64,000 nucleotides of DNA from Pleomorphomonas sp. JP5 (lineage in GTDB: Bacteria; Pseudomonadota; Alphaproteobacteria; Rhizobiales; Pleomorphomonadaceae). Location of the stretch: positions 1 through 64,000 of the forward strand of contig NZ_JAMDLI010000004.1 of NCBI RefSeq assembly GCF_023721815.1, read 5' to 3'. The translations under genes and the position numbers were made by a program. The notes under the pieces are model-generated. The model did not search any database, was not told the origin of the DNA, and saw only the letters and a program-made list of their open reading frames with translations. Of this stretch, positions 36,181 through 44,034 are shown piece by piece; the first letter of the stretch is position 1; each line of letters opens with the position of its first letter.

Positions 36181-36237
36181 TCAGCGAGAGACCTCCGACA
36201 CGGTGCGCCATCTAAGTACTACGAGAAGGGAACGCAT
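36181..36237 (-). CDS. ilvB2 leader peptide (Leu-Leu-Val-Val-Leu)
   Basis: An 18-residue frame, MRSLLVVLRWRTVSEVSR, with consecutive control codons CTT CTC GTA GTA CTT and a TGA stop. It lies between a good promoter and the attenuator hairpin. Leader peptides rich in Leu/Val before ilv genes sense charged tRNA levels. Too short for automatic gene finders. Confidence 0.88.
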   Translation of the reverse strand: MRSLLVVLRWRTVSEVSR

Positions 36238-36282
36238 GCCGCCCTCTGGCTCTGATGCCGGGACAACCCCGGAATGGGGCGC

Positions 36283-36311
36283 AAACTAGCGGTAGTGGCC
36301 GGACCGGTCAA
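36283..36311 (-). promoter_or_regulatory. Promoter of the ilvB2-ilvN transcript
   Basis: Minus strand TTGACC (36311-36306), 17-base spacer, TAGTTT (36288-36283). Transcription would start near 36276, about 40 bases before the leader ATG. I find no comparably good promoter for the second leader at 33567, so ilvB1 may depend on read-through. Confidence 0.6.
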
Positions 36312-36315
36312 GAGC

Positions 36316-37254
36316 CTATTTCATTCGTTGCGCGATATCGTCGACGACCGCAAGAAAATGTCGCGACGCCTCGGGGTCGAGGCGCGGCCACTCGGGCATC
36401 TGATTGCGGAACCAGGTCTCCTGTCGCTTGGCGTATTGCCGAGTCGCGGTAATCGCCGCTTCGACGGCCTCCGTGATCGGGACGTCGCCCCGCGCCGCCG
36501 CCATCATTTCCGGCAGGCCGATCGCCTTCATGACCGGCAGCGCCGGATCGAGGTGAAGGGCGGCAAAGGCCGCCGCCTCGTCGAGCCCACCAGTGGCCAC
36601 CATGGCGCGGAATCGCTCGTCGATACGCGCATGCAGCCAGTCGCGGGCCGGAGCCATGACGACGCGGGCAAGGCCTGCGCCGGGGATCGCCGGTCGCGAG
36701 CGCTTTTCCTGCCACTCCGACAGCGGCCGCCCGGTACTGTCAGCCACCTCGAGAGCCCGCAGAACGCGTTGCGTATCGTTGGGATGAAGGCGGCCATGCA
36801 GCGTCGGATCGACGACGGCCAACTCCCGATGCAGCGCCGCCGGACTGATCGACCGCGCCCGCTCGCGCCAGAAGGCGCGAACCTTCTCGTCGATCGGCGG
36901 CACGTCGGACAGCCCCTGCGTCATGGCGTTGAAATAGAGCCCGGTTCCGCCAACGATCACTGCCGGCCGTCCAGCCGTCTCGTCCAGAGTGCGTTCAAGG
37001 TCCTGGATGTAACGCGCCACGGTATAGCCGTCGCTGCCGTCGACATGTCCGTAGAGGCGGTGCGGCGCACGCGCCTCGTCCTCCGGCGACGGTCGCGCCG
37101 TCAGAATGCGGAGTTCGCGATAAACCTGCATCGAATCGGCGTTGATCACCACGCCGTAGCAGCGTTCGGCGATCGCCAGCGCCAGAGCCGACTTGCCGCT
37201 CGCCGTCGGTCCGGCTATCAGAACCGCGCGCCTTTCTACCGTCTCCGCCGTCAC
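36316..37254 (-). CDS. miaA: tRNA dimethylallyltransferase
   Basis: Adds a dimethylallyl group to A37 of tRNAs reading UNN codons. The P-loop is IAGPTASGKSALALAIAE; INADSMQVYRELRILTARPS and GTGLYFNAMTQGL are typical MiaA. Chosen start is GTG at 37254 with GGGAGG eight bases upstream, giving 312 residues. An ATG at 37296 would overlap serB by 28 bases. The gene is divergent from serB with only 14 bases between starts, and the two share an interlocked ribosome-site sequence (GGAGCCTCC). Confidence 0.93.
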   Translation of the reverse strand: MTAETVERRAVLIAGPTASGKSALALAIAERCYGVVINADSMQVYRELRILTARPSPEDEARAPHRLYGHVDGSDGYTVARYIQDLERTLDETAGRPAVIVGGTGLYFNAMTQGLSDVPPIDEKVRAFWRERARSISPAALHRELAVVDPTLHGRLHPNDTQRVLRALEVADSTGRPLSEWQEKRSRPAIPGAGLARVVMAPARDWLHARIDERFRAMVATGGLDEAAAFAALHLDPALPVMKAIGLPEMMAAARGDVPITEAVEAAITATRQYAKRQETWFRNQMPEWPRLDPEASRHFLAVVDDIAQRMK

Positions 37255-37268
37255 GTCTGGAGCCTCCC

Positions 37269-38159
37269 ATGTCGCTCGTCGCAACGCTTGTCTCATCTCC
37301 GGCCAATCCGCAAGTGACCGATAGCCTGATCGTCAGCGTGTCGCGGCGCCTGGGCGGCGACGCCCACAAGGTGCTGGCCGACGGGATCGCCGCCGACATC
37401 GCCGTCGGCGACTACCTCTCGCACAGCGAGGCGGTGCATCGCGTTGCCGAGGTTGTCGGCGACGCAGCCGTGGATTTCGCGGTGATCGAAGTCGAGGGTC
37501 GGCGCAAGAAGCTTCTGGTCGCCGACATGGACAGCACCATGATCGGCCAGGAATGCATTGACGAGCTCGCCGCCTTCGTCGGCCTCAAGGAGCACGTCGC
37601 CGCCATCACCGAACGGGCCATGCGCGGCGAGATCGCCTTCGAACCGGCGCTGCGCGAGCGCGTCGCCCTTCTCAAGGGTCTCGATATCGCCGTCGTCGAT
37701 GAGGTGCTGCGCGAGCGCATCACCCTGACGCCGGGCGGCCGCGAGCTGATCGGCACCATGCGGGCGCACGGCGCCTATACCGCCCTGGTCTCCGGCGGCT
37801 TCACCCTGTTCACCGACCGCATCCGCGACATGATCGGCTTCAACGAGGATCGCTCCAACTGCCTCCTGACCGAGGATGGCCGGCTATCGGGTCTCGTTGC
37901 CGAGCCGATCCTCGGCAAGGCGGCCAAGCTTTCCACGCTGATCGAGCTCCGGGAGGCGCGCGGCCTTGCCCACCACGAGACGGTGGCGATCGGCGACGGC
38001 GCCAACGACCTCGACATGATCAACGAAAGCGGCCTCGGCGTCGCCTTCCACGCCAAGCCCAAGGTGGCGGAGGCGGCCCAGGTGTCGATCCGCCATGGCG
38101 ACCTCACTGCCGTTCTCTACCTGCAAGGCTTCACCCGCGAGGAGTTCGCGGCCGTTTAG
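37269..38159 (+). CDS. serB: Phosphoserine phosphatase
   Basis: Final step of serine synthesis. 296 residues: an N-terminal ACT-like region (1-75), then the HAD domain with nucleophile motif DMDSTMIGQECIDELA, SGGFTLFTDRI (motif II), a conserved Lys region ILGKAAKLSTLIELRE, and GDGANDLDMINESGLGVAFH (motif IV). GGAG lies six bases before the ATG. Divergent from miaA with nearly abutting starts. Confidence 0.95.
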   Translation: MSLVATLVSSPANPQVTDSLIVSVSRRLGGDAHKVLADGIAADIAVGDYLSHSEAVHRVAEVVGDAAVDFAVIEVEGRRKKLLVADMDSTMIGQECIDELAAFVGLKEHVAAITERAMRGEIAFEPALRERVALLKGLDIAVVDEVLRERITLTPGGRELIGTMRAHGAYTALVSGGFTLFTDRIRDMIGFNEDRSNCLLTEDGRLSGLVAEPILGKAAKLSTLIELREARGLAHHETVAIGDGANDLDMINESGLGVAFHAKPKVAEAAQVSIRHGDLTAVLYLQGFTREEFAAV

Positions 38160-38194
38160 GCCTACCTATCGGGACGACCGATACCAGCCGCTCG

Positions 38195-38245
38195 CTTTCT
38201 CGTCCCGAGATCCTGCGCCTTCGCGCAGGGACCTCGGCCAGAAAG
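38195..38245. repeat. 51-bp palindromic element, related to 30122-30169
   Basis: Outer arms CTTTCT and AGAAAG, inner CCTGCGC and GCGCAGG around CTTC. It shares the order CTTTC...GCGCCT.CGCGCAGG...CCTC...GAAAG with the element at 30122. It lies between the convergent serB and TauE/SafE genes, so it may terminate both. Confidence 0.6.
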
Positions 38246-38272
38246 AAGCAATCCGCCAATATAGGGGCTCCC

Positions 38273-39061
38273 CTACGGCCCCATCACCCACACGCGCACG
38301 GGATTGGCCGGATCGGCCATCAGCTTGATCGCCAGGCAGATGCAGGTGATCACCAAAAGCGGCCGGATGATCTTGGCGCCACCCCTGACGGCCAAACGCG
38401 ATCCGAGCTGCGCACCGAGGAACTGACCGGCGCCCATCACGAGCCCGGGCTTCCAGAAGATGGCCCCGGAGGCGAGAAACACGAAAAAGCTGCCGATGTT
38501 GCTCGCGAAGTTGAGCATCTTGGTATGCGCCGTCGCCTTCAGCAGACCGAAGCCCGCCAGCGACACGAAGCCCAGCATGAAGAACGAGCCGGTGCCCGGC
38601 CCGAACAGACCGTCGTAGCAGCCGATCAGCGGCACAAAGGTCAGCGTGAACAGAAATGGGGTGATCCGCGCGTGGCGGTCCAGATCGTTGAGGCCACGCT
38701 TGAAGGCAAAGTAGACGGCGATGACGATCAGCATGATCGGCATGGCGATCTGCAGCCAGTCGCCCGGTAGCACCGTGGCGAGAAATGCGCCCAACACCGC
38801 GCCGCCAGCCGACATCAGCGCCATCGGCAACTGCGCGCGGAGATTGACCTGCCCCGCCCTCGCATAGCCGAGCGTCGCCGAGGCCGAGCCGAACAGCGCC
38901 TGCAGCTTGTTGGTGCCCAGCGACTGCAGCGGCGTGAAACCGGCCAGCATCAGCACCGGCACGGTGATGAGGCCACCGCCACCGGCGATGGAATCGATGA
39001 ATCCGGCGATCAGCGCGGCGAAGAACAGCGCTGTGAGAATGTGCAGGGACAGGTCGACCAA
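38273..39061 (-). CDS. TauE/SafE family membrane permease
   Basis: 262 residues, about eight hydrophobic segments. Family hallmarks are LIAGFIDSIAGGGGLITVPVLMLAGF in the first helices (FIDSIAGGGGLITVP) and GCYDGLFGPGTGSFFMLGFV in the second half repeat. These inner-membrane proteins export or import sulfonates, sulfite or other anions; the substrate here is not evident. The start codon is TTG at 39061 with a weak ribosome site. Confidence 0.85.
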   Translation of the reverse strand: MVDLSLHILTALFFAALIAGFIDSIAGGGGLITVPVLMLAGFTPLQSLGTNKLQALFGSASATLGYARAGQVNLRAQLPMALMSAGGAVLGAFLATVLPGDWLQIAMPIMLIVIAVYFAFKRGLNDLDRHARITPFLFTLTFVPLIGCYDGLFGPGTGSFFMLGFVSLAGFGLLKATAHTKMLNFASNIGSFFVFLASGAIFWKPGLVMGAGQFLGAQLGSRLAVRGGAKIIRPLLVITCICLAIKLMADPANPVRVWVMGP

Positions 39062-39082
39062 GATACGCCCAATCGAGAAAAC

Positions 39083-39319
39083 TCAGGAGGAAGGTGTGCG
39101 CCCGGGAACGCCGGGCGAGACGCTGAGATCGGCCAGCACCGCCACGCGGACAGCGCTCGCCAGGTTGCGCTCGCCACGCGCCCGATCGATATCGAGAACC
39201 AAGCCCGCCAGACTCAGGCCGCGCCGCTCGGCGAGGCTCTCCGCCGCCGCCCAGAACTCGGGCTCCAGCGCGAGGCTGGTCCGATGCCCGGCCAGCGACA
39301 GCGACCGTTTGACGTTCAT
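39083..39319 (-). CDS. Ribbon-helix-helix domain protein
   Basis: 78 residues. The opening VKRSLSLAGHRTSLALEPEFWAAAESLAE (in part RSLSLAGHRTSLALEPEFW) matches the RHH_4 type found in alphaproteobacteria, a short DNA-binding fold. Target unknown. The ATG overlaps the DUF4169 stop by four bases (ATGA), and DUF4169 follows sspB closely, so the three form one unit. Confidence 0.8.
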   Translation of the reverse strand: MNVKRSLSLAGHRTSLALEPEFWAAAESLAERRGLSLAGLVLDIDRARGERNLASAVRVAVLADLSVSPGVPGRTPSS

Positions 39320-39528
39320 GAGGAGGTGTCCGGCGACGGCTCCGGATCGGCGGGGGAATCGAGACGGTGGCCGTCGAGGCGGCGCGCCTCCAGCGCATCC
39401 TGCGCCTTGGCCGTCTGCTTCTCCGCCTTGGTACGGCCGAACTTCACGCGATTCTCCGCCGCTTCGTCTTCGCGGCGGCGACGGTCGCGATCCTTGCGCG
39501 CCCGACGGAGGTTGACCAGTTCGCCCAT
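39316..39528 (-). CDS. DUF4169 family protein
   Basis: 70 residues, very charged: MGELVNLRRARKDRDRRRRE is the typical opening, followed by ENRVKFGRTKAEK. Function unknown; the family sits next to RHH and sspB genes in many alphaproteobacteria. It starts seven bases after the sspB stop. Confidence 0.85.
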   Translation of the reverse strand: MGELVNLRRARKDRDRRRREDEAAENRVKFGRTKAEKQTAKAQDALEARRLDGHRLDSPADPEPSPDTSS

Positions 39529-39535
39529 CGCCGGA

Positions 39536-40135
39536 TCAGGGCTTCTTGCGGAAGGCGTCGAGCGAAACGACCGTCGGTCCACCCGCGTGTTCCTCGCCTG
39601 CCTCATCGGCCGGCTTCTGCTCTTCTGGCGCCTTGGCGGCGGGCTTTTCCGGCTTGGCGGCTGGCTCCTTGGCGGCCTGCCCTCTGGGCGGACGCGATGC
39701 GATCTTCGCCTCGCCACTCGCCGGACCGATCGCCCGGAGCGGGCCTTCCTCGGGCATGTCGGCGGCGTTGCCGCTCTCGTCCACCAGCGGGAACTGCACG
39801 GCGAACTCGACGGACGGATCGAAGAAGCCGCGCACCGAGGCAAAGGGAACCACCAGCTTCTCGGGCACGCCGGAGAAGCTGAGTCCGATCTCGAAGCTGG
39901 TCTCGTTCACCACCAGCTCCCAATACTGGTGTTGGATGACGATGGTCATCTCGTCCGGATAGCGCTCCTTGAGGCGGGCGGAAATGCGCACGCCCGGCGC
40001 CCGGGTGTCGAAGATGATGTAGAAATGATGCTCGCCCGGCAGACCGGCATGCGCCACTTCCGCCAGCACCTTCTTCACAAGGCCGCGGAAGGCCTCCTGA
40101 GCCAGAACGTCGTAACGGATCATGTCCTTGGGCAT
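39536..40135 (-). CDS. sspB: SspB, ClpXP proteolysis adaptor (alpha type)
   Basis: Delivers ssrA-tagged proteins to the ClpXP protease. 199 residues: a folded substrate-binding domain (about 1-130, with FYIIFDTRAPGVRISARLKE, MTIVIQHQYWELVV and FEIGLSFSGVPEKLVVPF) and a Pro/Ala/Lys/Glu-rich flexible linker. The C-terminal peptide VVSLDAFRKKP is the presumed ClpX-docking module. It lies about 145 bases downstream of the ssrA gene on the same strand, so tag and adaptor genes are adjacent. Confidence 0.92.
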   Translation of the reverse strand: MPKDMIRYDVLAQEAFRGLVKKVLAEVAHAGLPGEHHFYIIFDTRAPGVRISARLKERYPDEMTIVIQHQYWELVVNETSFEIGLSFSGVPEKLVVPFASVRGFFDPSVEFAVQFPLVDESGNAADMPEEGPLRAIGPASGEAKIASRPPRGQAAKEPAAKPEKPAAKAPEEQKPADEAGEEHAGGPTVVSLDAFRKKP

Positions 40136-40280
40136 TGAGGCTCCGCCTTGAGGAAATCGCAGTCGGCCGATGGGCCGCGTCGTGGCCGTCAGTTTAAAGC
40201 ATCCGGCGCAACAGTGTAAACGGCTTCGCGGCAGATCGCCGAAAGCACGCAAAACAGGGCAATGATGGAGAGAGTTGAGT

Positions 40281-40606
40281 GGAGGCTTCTGTTGCCAGGT
40301 GCCTCCGAACCCCGCCTAAAGGTGCAACCCCCTAGGGCTTGATTCCCAGTTTGGGCACCGCATTACGCGGCGACGGCCACCGGAGCATAGTTGTCATTCG
40401 CAACTATAAGGTTAGCCCGATAACGGTGGTACAATGCCGAGTGAAAGAGCCGCCTTTACGCCCCCGTCGATCCTATTTCGCCCCCGCCGAAGGCCTTGCC
40501 CACAAGGTGGCTTGCAAGGCCTTGGGTGGAGGCGCCGGGTACCGCCCCCGGGTCCGAATGGTTTATTACGCAGTCCGTTTATCACCATAGCCGGATTGCT
40601 CCGGCA
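40281..40606 (-). ncRNA. ssrA: Two-piece (circularly permuted) tmRNA
   Basis: The acceptor piece is encoded first (about 40606-40525). It has a T arm CCGGG/CCCGG and ends CGCCTCC plus A. The coding piece starts at 40485 with GGGGGCG, which pairs with CGCCTCC (one G-U), rebuilding the acceptor stem. The intervening segment (40523-40486) folds as AAGGCCTTGC/GCAAGGCCTT. The tag frame at 40401-40363 reads ANDNYAPVAVAA and then TAA. A GGAGGC/GCCTCC hairpin (40306-40281) closes the 3' region. It rescues stalled ribosomes and tags products for ClpXP. Exact mature ends are estimated. Confidence 0.95.
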
Positions 40607-40612
40607 GGAAGA

Positions 40613-40641
40613 CATATAGGGTGTAGCGGCCCGCCTGTGAA
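40613..40641 (-). promoter_or_regulatory. Promoter of the tmRNA gene
   Basis: Minus strand TTCACA (40641-40636), 17-base spacer, TATATG (40618-40613). A start near 40606 fits the acceptor-piece precursor. Confidence 0.55.
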
Positions 40642-40757
40642 GAGGCGGCAAACGATCCGTCCCCATCGCGGGACGCCGCCATGCACCATCCAACCTTGAC
40701 CGCCCCCCTCTTCAGGTCCGATAGAAGCGCTGAAAAGCACGAAACCGGCGAGTTCCC

Positions 40758-42110
40758 ATGCTGCGACTGCATCGGCCGAAAGTCTACGCCCGCTACTCTC
40801 GCGTCGAGGCCTCGCACCTCCGTCGCCAGATCCTGTTCCTCGTCGGCGGCCTCGGCGTCGGTGTCGCGGCCGTCCTGATGGCGCGCGCCGCCGACCTCGC
40901 CCAGGACGGATTCCGGGCCGGCGTCGCCGCATGGCCCTGGCTACCGCTCATCGTGACGCCCGCCGGCTTCGCGCTCTCCTGCCTTCTCGCCCGCAACTGG
41001 TTCCCCGGCTCGCAGGGCAGCGGCATTCCGCAGGTGATCGCCGCCCGCAAGCTACCATCGACCGAGACCTCGGGGCACCTCGTCTCGCTGAGAATCGCCG
41101 GCGGCAAGATACTGCTGATGCTGCTAGGCCTTGTTGCCGGCGGATCGCTGGGCCGCGAGGGACCGACGGTGCAGGTCGGCGCCGCCATCATGCAGGCGGC
41201 CGGCCGTGTCGCCTCCATCCGCCGTTCGTCGCTGTTGCTGGCCGGCGGCGCGGCCGGTGTCGCCGCCGCCTTCAACACACCGCTGGCCGGCATCGTCTTT
41301 GCCATCGAGGAGCTCAGTCGCTCCTTCGACAGCAAGGCGAGCGGCATCGTCATCATGACGGTGATGCTCGCCGGCCTGACGGCACAGATGCTGCTCGGCG
41401 ACTACACCTATTTCGGGTCCTCCTACGTAACGCTGGCGCCCGGCGTCGCGTGGATCGCCGTTCCCGCGGTGGCGGTGGTCGGCGGAGCGCTCGGCGGCCT
41501 GTTCAATCGCATCAACGTCGTCTGGTCGCGCCGCGTCCCCGGCAAGCTCGGCGTGTTCATCCGCCGCCGTCCGATCGTCACCGCCGCGCTGCTCGGCCTT
41601 CTGGTCGCCATTCTCGGACTCGCCTCGGGCAGCGACGTGAGCGGCACCGGCTACGAGGCGGCGCGCGCCGCCATCCACCAGACACCGGCCGATGTCAGCC
41701 TCTGGTACGGCCCGGCAAAACTCCTCGCGACGCTGGCATCGACGCTGTCTGGCATTCCCGGCGGCATTTTCTCGCCGTCGTTGTCCATCGGCGCCGGCCT
41801 CGGCCTCGACGTCGCCTACCTCTTGAACGTCGATGCCGTCCAGGCCATCGCGCTCCTGGGCATGTGCGCCTACCTCGCCGGCGTGGTGCAGGCGCCGCTG
41901 ACCTCGGTGGTGATCGTCCAGGAAATGACGCTCAACCATTCCATGCTGTTGCCGCTGATGCTGGTGGCGCTGATCGCCGGCAAGATATCCAGCCTCATCG
42001 CGCCGGAGGGCGTCTATCACGCCCTCGCCCGCAACTTCGCCGTTCCGCCGCCAGCGCCTCCCGCCGACGACAAGGCGACCACGGCTGACTCGGCGCGCGA
42101 CTCCGTCTAG
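40758..42110 (+). CDS. CLC-family chloride transporter
   Basis: 450 residues, multi-helix inner-membrane protein. Selectivity motifs are [25 protein letters not shown] (external gating Glu in GREGP) and [16 protein letters not shown] (internal proton Glu position occupied), then [18 protein letters not shown]. Both glutamates argue for a Cl-/H+ antiporter rather than a channel. No CBS domains. It stands alone, divergent from the tmRNA gene and 32 bases before thyA. Confidence 0.9.
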   Translation: MLRLHRPKVYARYSRVEASHLRRQILFLVGGLGVGVAAVLMARAADLAQDGFRAGVAAWPWLPLIVTPAGFALSCLLARNWFPGSQGSGIPQVIAARKLPSTETSGHLVSLRIAGGKILLMLLGLVAGGSLGREGPTVQVGAAIMQAAGRVASIRRSSLLLAGGAAGVAAAFNTPLAGIVFAIEELSRSFDSKASGIVIMTVMLAGLTAQMLLGDYTYFGSSYVTLAPGVAWIAVPAVAVVGGALGGLFNRINVVWSRRVPGKLGVFIRRRPIVTAALLGLLVAILGLASGSDVSGTGYEAARAAIHQTPADVSLWYGPAKLLATLASTLSGIPGGIFSPSLSIGAGLGLDVAYLLNVDAVQAIALLGMCAYLAGVVQAPLTSVVIVQEMTLNHSMLLPLMLVALIAGKISSLIAPEGVYHALARNFAVPPPAPPADDKATTADSARDSV

Positions 42111-42142
42111 TCTCTCCTGCCCAACGCACGCGGCGGACAGTC

Positions 42143-42937
42143 ATGCAGCAATATCTCGACCTCCTGAACCTCATCCTCGAAACCGGCACCTCCAAGGAGG
42201 ACCGCACCGGCACCGGTACGCTGTCGGTCTTCGGCCACCAGATGCGCTTCGACCTCGCCAAGGGCTTCCCGCTCCTGACCACCAAGAAGTTGCATATCAA
42301 GTCGATCGTGCATGAGCTGATCTGGTTCCTTCAGGGCGATACCAACATCAAGTACCTGAAGGACAACGGCGTTTCCATCTGGGACGAGTGGGCCGACGAC
42401 AACGGCGATCTCGGCCCCGTCTACGGCCACCAGTGGCGTTCATGGCCCAAGCCGGACGGCGGCACCATCGACCAGATCGCCGAGGTTCAGGAGACCATCC
42501 GCCGCTCCCCTGACTCGCGCCGGATGATCGTCACCGCCTGGAACCCGGTGGACGTGCCGAAGATGGCTCTGCCGCCCTGCCACCTCCTGATCCAGTTCTA
42601 CGTCGCGGAGGGTCGCCTCTCCTGCCAGATGTACCAGCGCTCGGCAGACGTGTTCCTGGGCGTGCCCTTCAATATCGCCTCCTATGCGCTGCTCACGGCC
42701 ATGATGGCACAGGCGACCGGCCTCAAGCCCGGCGACTTCGTGCACACGCTCGGCGACGCCCATCTCTACCGGAACCATCTCGACCAGAGCCGGCTGCAGC
42801 TCACCCGCGAACCGCGCCCTCTTCCCCGGCTGAAGCTCGCCGAAGGGATAACCGACGTTCGCGATTTCCGATTCGAGCACGTCGCCATCGAGGGGTATGA
42901 TCCGCATCCGCACATCAAGGCCGAGGTTGCCGTATGA
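42143..42937 (+). CDS. thyA: Thymidylate synthase
   Basis: Methylates dUMP to dTMP using methylene-tetrahydrofolate. 264 residues, the classic length. [38 protein letters not shown], catalytic Cys in [13 protein letters not shown], and [21 protein letters not shown] are all present. Its stop overlaps the DUF4424 start (ATGA). The partner dihydrofolate reductase gene is 5 kb away on the other strand, not adjacent. Confidence 0.97.
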   Translation: MQQYLDLLNLILETGTSKEDRTGTGTLSVFGHQMRFDLAKGFPLLTTKKLHIKSIVHELIWFLQGDTNIKYLKDNGVSIWDEWADDNGDLGPVYGHQWRSWPKPDGGTIDQIAEVQETIRRSPDSRRMIVTAWNPVDVPKMALPPCHLLIQFYVAEGRLSCQMYQRSADVFLGVPFNIASYALLTAMMAQATGLKPGDFVHTLGDAHLYRNHLDQSRLQLTREPRPLPRLKLAEGITDVRDFRFEHVAIEGYDPHPHIKAEVAV

Positions 42938-43950
42938 AGAAACTGCCCGCCTTCGGAATGGCCGCCGCTTTCGCCGGGATGCCGGTCATGGGCTACGCCA
43001 ACGACACGATGGCGGAACTGGCCGCCGGCGGGCTGACCTTCGTCTATGCCGAGAACGTCCAGATGCAGAGCGAGGATCTCTACATCTCGCCGAAGGAAGT
43101 GCGCGTCGACTACGTCTTCCACAATGACAGCGACCGTGACAGGACGACGGTGGTTGCCTTTCCGATGCCGGACATCGAGGGCAGCGGCGACTTCATGGTC
43201 TCCGTCCCCAATCCCGAGTCCGACAACTTCATGAACTTCTCGGTGACGATCGATGACCAGCCGGTGACGCCGGAAATCGACCGTCACGCCTTCGCCGTTG
43301 ACGTCGACGTCACCGAGCTCCTGAAGAAGCACGACATTCCCTTGCTGCCCTTTGGCGCGACCACCACGGATGCCCTTGCCGCCTTGCCGAAGCAAACGAT
43401 CGCCGACTGGATCGAGCGCGGCATCGTCATTCCCATGGAATACGACGACGGCGGCGGCTGGACGACGGAATACGTGCCGGTCTGGCGGCTCAAGACCACC
43501 TACTGGTGGCGCACTACCTTTCCGGCCGGCCGCGACCTGCGCGTCGCCCACAGCTATACGCCCAGCGTCGGCATCACCGCCGGCCTCGCCTTCATCGGCC
43601 CCGACGAGAACAACCCGTTCGCCGGCGAAGACTTCGAGCGGGAGAGACAGCGCTACTGTTTCGATGACGGTTTCATCAGGGCCGTCGCCAAGCGCCTCGA
43701 TGCAGCGCAGACCGCCAACTCCTATCTCCAGGAGAGCTGGATTTCCTACGTGCTCACCACTGGCGCCAACTGGGGCGGAACCATCGGCCGCTTTCACCTG
43801 ACGGTCGACAAGGGCGACACTGAAACGCTTGTGTCCTTCTGCGGCAACGGCGTCAAGAAGACCGGCCCGACCACCTTCGAGCTGACGGCCACCGACTTCT
43901 ATCCCGAGCGCAACATCGACATCGCGCTGATACGCCGCCCGCGCGACTGA
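42934..43950 (+). CDS. DUF4424 family secreted protein
   Basis: 338 residues with a signal peptide (1-23, ends GYANDTM). The mature part ([24 protein letters not shown] split, key [21 protein letters not shown]) and [23 protein letters not shown] match DUF4424, probably a beta-sandwich periplasmic protein. Function unknown. The ATGA overlap with thyA implies co-transcription, although a link to nucleotide metabolism is not obvious. Confidence 0.8.
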   Translation: MKKLPAFGMAAAFAGMPVMGYANDTMAELAAGGLTFVYAENVQMQSEDLYISPKEVRVDYVFHNDSDRDRTTVVAFPMPDIEGSGDFMVSVPNPESDNFMNFSVTIDDQPVTPEIDRHAFAVDVDVTELLKKHDIPLLPFGATTTDALAALPKQTIADWIERGIVIPMEYDDGGGWTTEYVPVWRLKTTYWWRTTFPAGRDLRVAHSYTPSVGITAGLAFIGPDENNPFAGEDFERERQRYCFDDGFIRAVAKRLDAAQTANSYLQESWISYVLTTGANWGGTIGRFHLTVDKGDTETLVSFCGNGVKKTGPTTFELTATDFYPERNIDIALIRRPRD

Positions 43951-43972
43951 TTTCGGCGCACTCCCTCCGTCC

Positions 43973-44018
43973 CAAGAAAACGGCCGGTCCCGTCAGGAAC
44001 CGGCCGCTTCTTTTTTTC
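43973..44018. terminator. Bidirectional terminator between DUF4424 and degP
   Basis: Arms CGGCCGGT (43981-43988) and ACCGGCCG (43999-44006). On the plus strand CTTCTTTTTTTC follows; on the minus strand TTTTCTTGGG follows. It can terminate both convergent genes. Confidence 0.85.
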
Positions 44019-44034
44019 GCAATGGCGCCGGACG

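Noticed and set aside
40339-40932. Small open frames on both strands around 40.4-40.9 kb
   Set aside because: Those at 40339-40606 overlap the tmRNA gene, whose acceptor stem, T arm and tag frame explain the sequence; the rest overlap its promoter or the CLC gene start.
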